Positions 63,798 through 64,000 of a DNA stretch of 64,000 bases are shown here, in pieces. The DNA comes from JAFKFI01 sp963795435 (GTDB taxonomy: Bacteria; Pseudomonadota; Alphaproteobacteria; Acetobacterales; Acetobacteraceae). The first letter of the stretch is position 1. Each line of letters opens with the position of its first letter. Below the pieces are notes generated by a model that saw only the letters and a program-made list of their open reading frames with translations, did not search any database and was not told the origin of the DNA. The stretch covers positions 682,001 through 746,000 of the forward strand of contig CAWCHV010000009.1 in the NCBI GenBank assembly GCA_963795435.1. The letters run 5' to 3'. The translations under genes were made by a program, and so were the position numbers.

Positions 63798-63959
63798 GCT
63801 GATGCTGCGGCTCCGAAGCCGGCGTTCTATAGCCAGCGCGACCGGCTGCTGCAAACGCCCGCATCACCGGGATCGCGGCGGACTGAGATTCGCCCTGCGA
63901 GTGAGCCGAAATCCGCGTGACAGTACGGCGGAATTCATTCCGCCTCCGCGACGCGGGCG

Positions 63960-64000
63960 TTAGCGTATGATGATCTCCACGCGCCGGTTCTGCGGCTCGC
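63960..64000 (-). CDS. C-terminal end of an OmpA-like peptidoglycan-binding protein, truncated
   Basis: The last 12 codons before the TAA at 63960-63962 read EPQNRRVEIIIR, the usual ending of OmpA-family domains (NRRVE followed by hydrophobic residues). The gene continues beyond the window. Beside tssM it may be a TssL with an OmpA-type extension, but a plain OmpA-like lipoprotein, MotB or similar protein cannot be excluded. Confidence 0.5.
   Translation of the reverse strand, partial: EPQNRRVEIIIR

Overview
The window is a GC-rich, densely coded bacterial chromosome segment. It looks alphaproteobacterial and most likely belongs to the Acetobacteraceae (Rhodospirillales). This is inferred from gene content and order: hisB-DUF2628-hisH-GNAT-hisA-hisF-hisE-HIT, a stand-alone F0 ATP synthase operon with paired b' and b subunits, DUF721-dsbA-smc divergent from mutY, a CcrM-type methyltransferase beside rnhB, and a MoxR/DUF58/DUF4159 operon. 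The genus cannot be fixed from this sequence alone.

Layout. 1-1.05 kb: the tail of a bactofilin gene and a Phd/PemK-type toxin-antitoxin pair with a clear operator. 1.16-5.9 kb: histidine biosynthesis. 5.9-9.6 kb: palindromic repeats, a PPOX-family protein, an MFS exporter, an IS630 remnant fused to a dispersed repeat, and a frame-broken gene. 9.6-15.5 kb (minus): an orphan substrate-binding protein, the F0 operon atpI-atpB-atpE-atpF'-atpF with candidate promoter and terminator, and an MsbA-like ABC exporter. 15.5-17.6 kb: a small Gly/His-rich exported protein and an unusual PDZ-membrane-GAF-like protein. 17.7-25.9 kb: smc, dsbA, DUF721, mutY, a second MFS exporter and an exported ClpP-like protein. 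26-29.4 kb: ccrM, rnhB, an acyltransferase and an unknown exported protein. 29.5-35.1 kb: carbonic anhydrase, a PEP-CTERM protein, a radical SAM protein, two rSAM/selenodomain-associated transferases and a ClC transporter. 35.2-39.1 kb (minus): MazEF-like pair, moaB, a lytic transglycosylase and a uracil-DNA glycosylase. 39.2-45.3 kb (plus): ETF-QO, a TPR protein, ispE, tRNA-Gln and sthA. 45.3-47 kb: small genes, including ankyrin and TspO proteins. 47-53.8 kb (minus): a four-gene MoxR/DUF58/DUF4159/amidotransferase-fold operon. 54-58.4 kb (plus): DUF1285, CoA pyrophosphatase, a small membrane protein, the CCA enzyme and an ABC exporter. 58.5-64 kb: an IS630 remnant, a frameshifted T6SS tssM, manC and the last codons of an OmpA-like gene.

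Most genes are housekeeping. The accessory or odd elements are two toxin-antitoxin loci, two IS630 fragments, palindromic and tandem repeats, the tssM/manC region and several exported proteins of unknown role. Four protein genes carry single-base frame breaks, three of them extra bases in short homopolymers, so sequence or assembly error must be considered before calling them pseudogenes. No gap between genes exceeds 300 bp, and no CRISPR array, replication origin or rRNA was seen.
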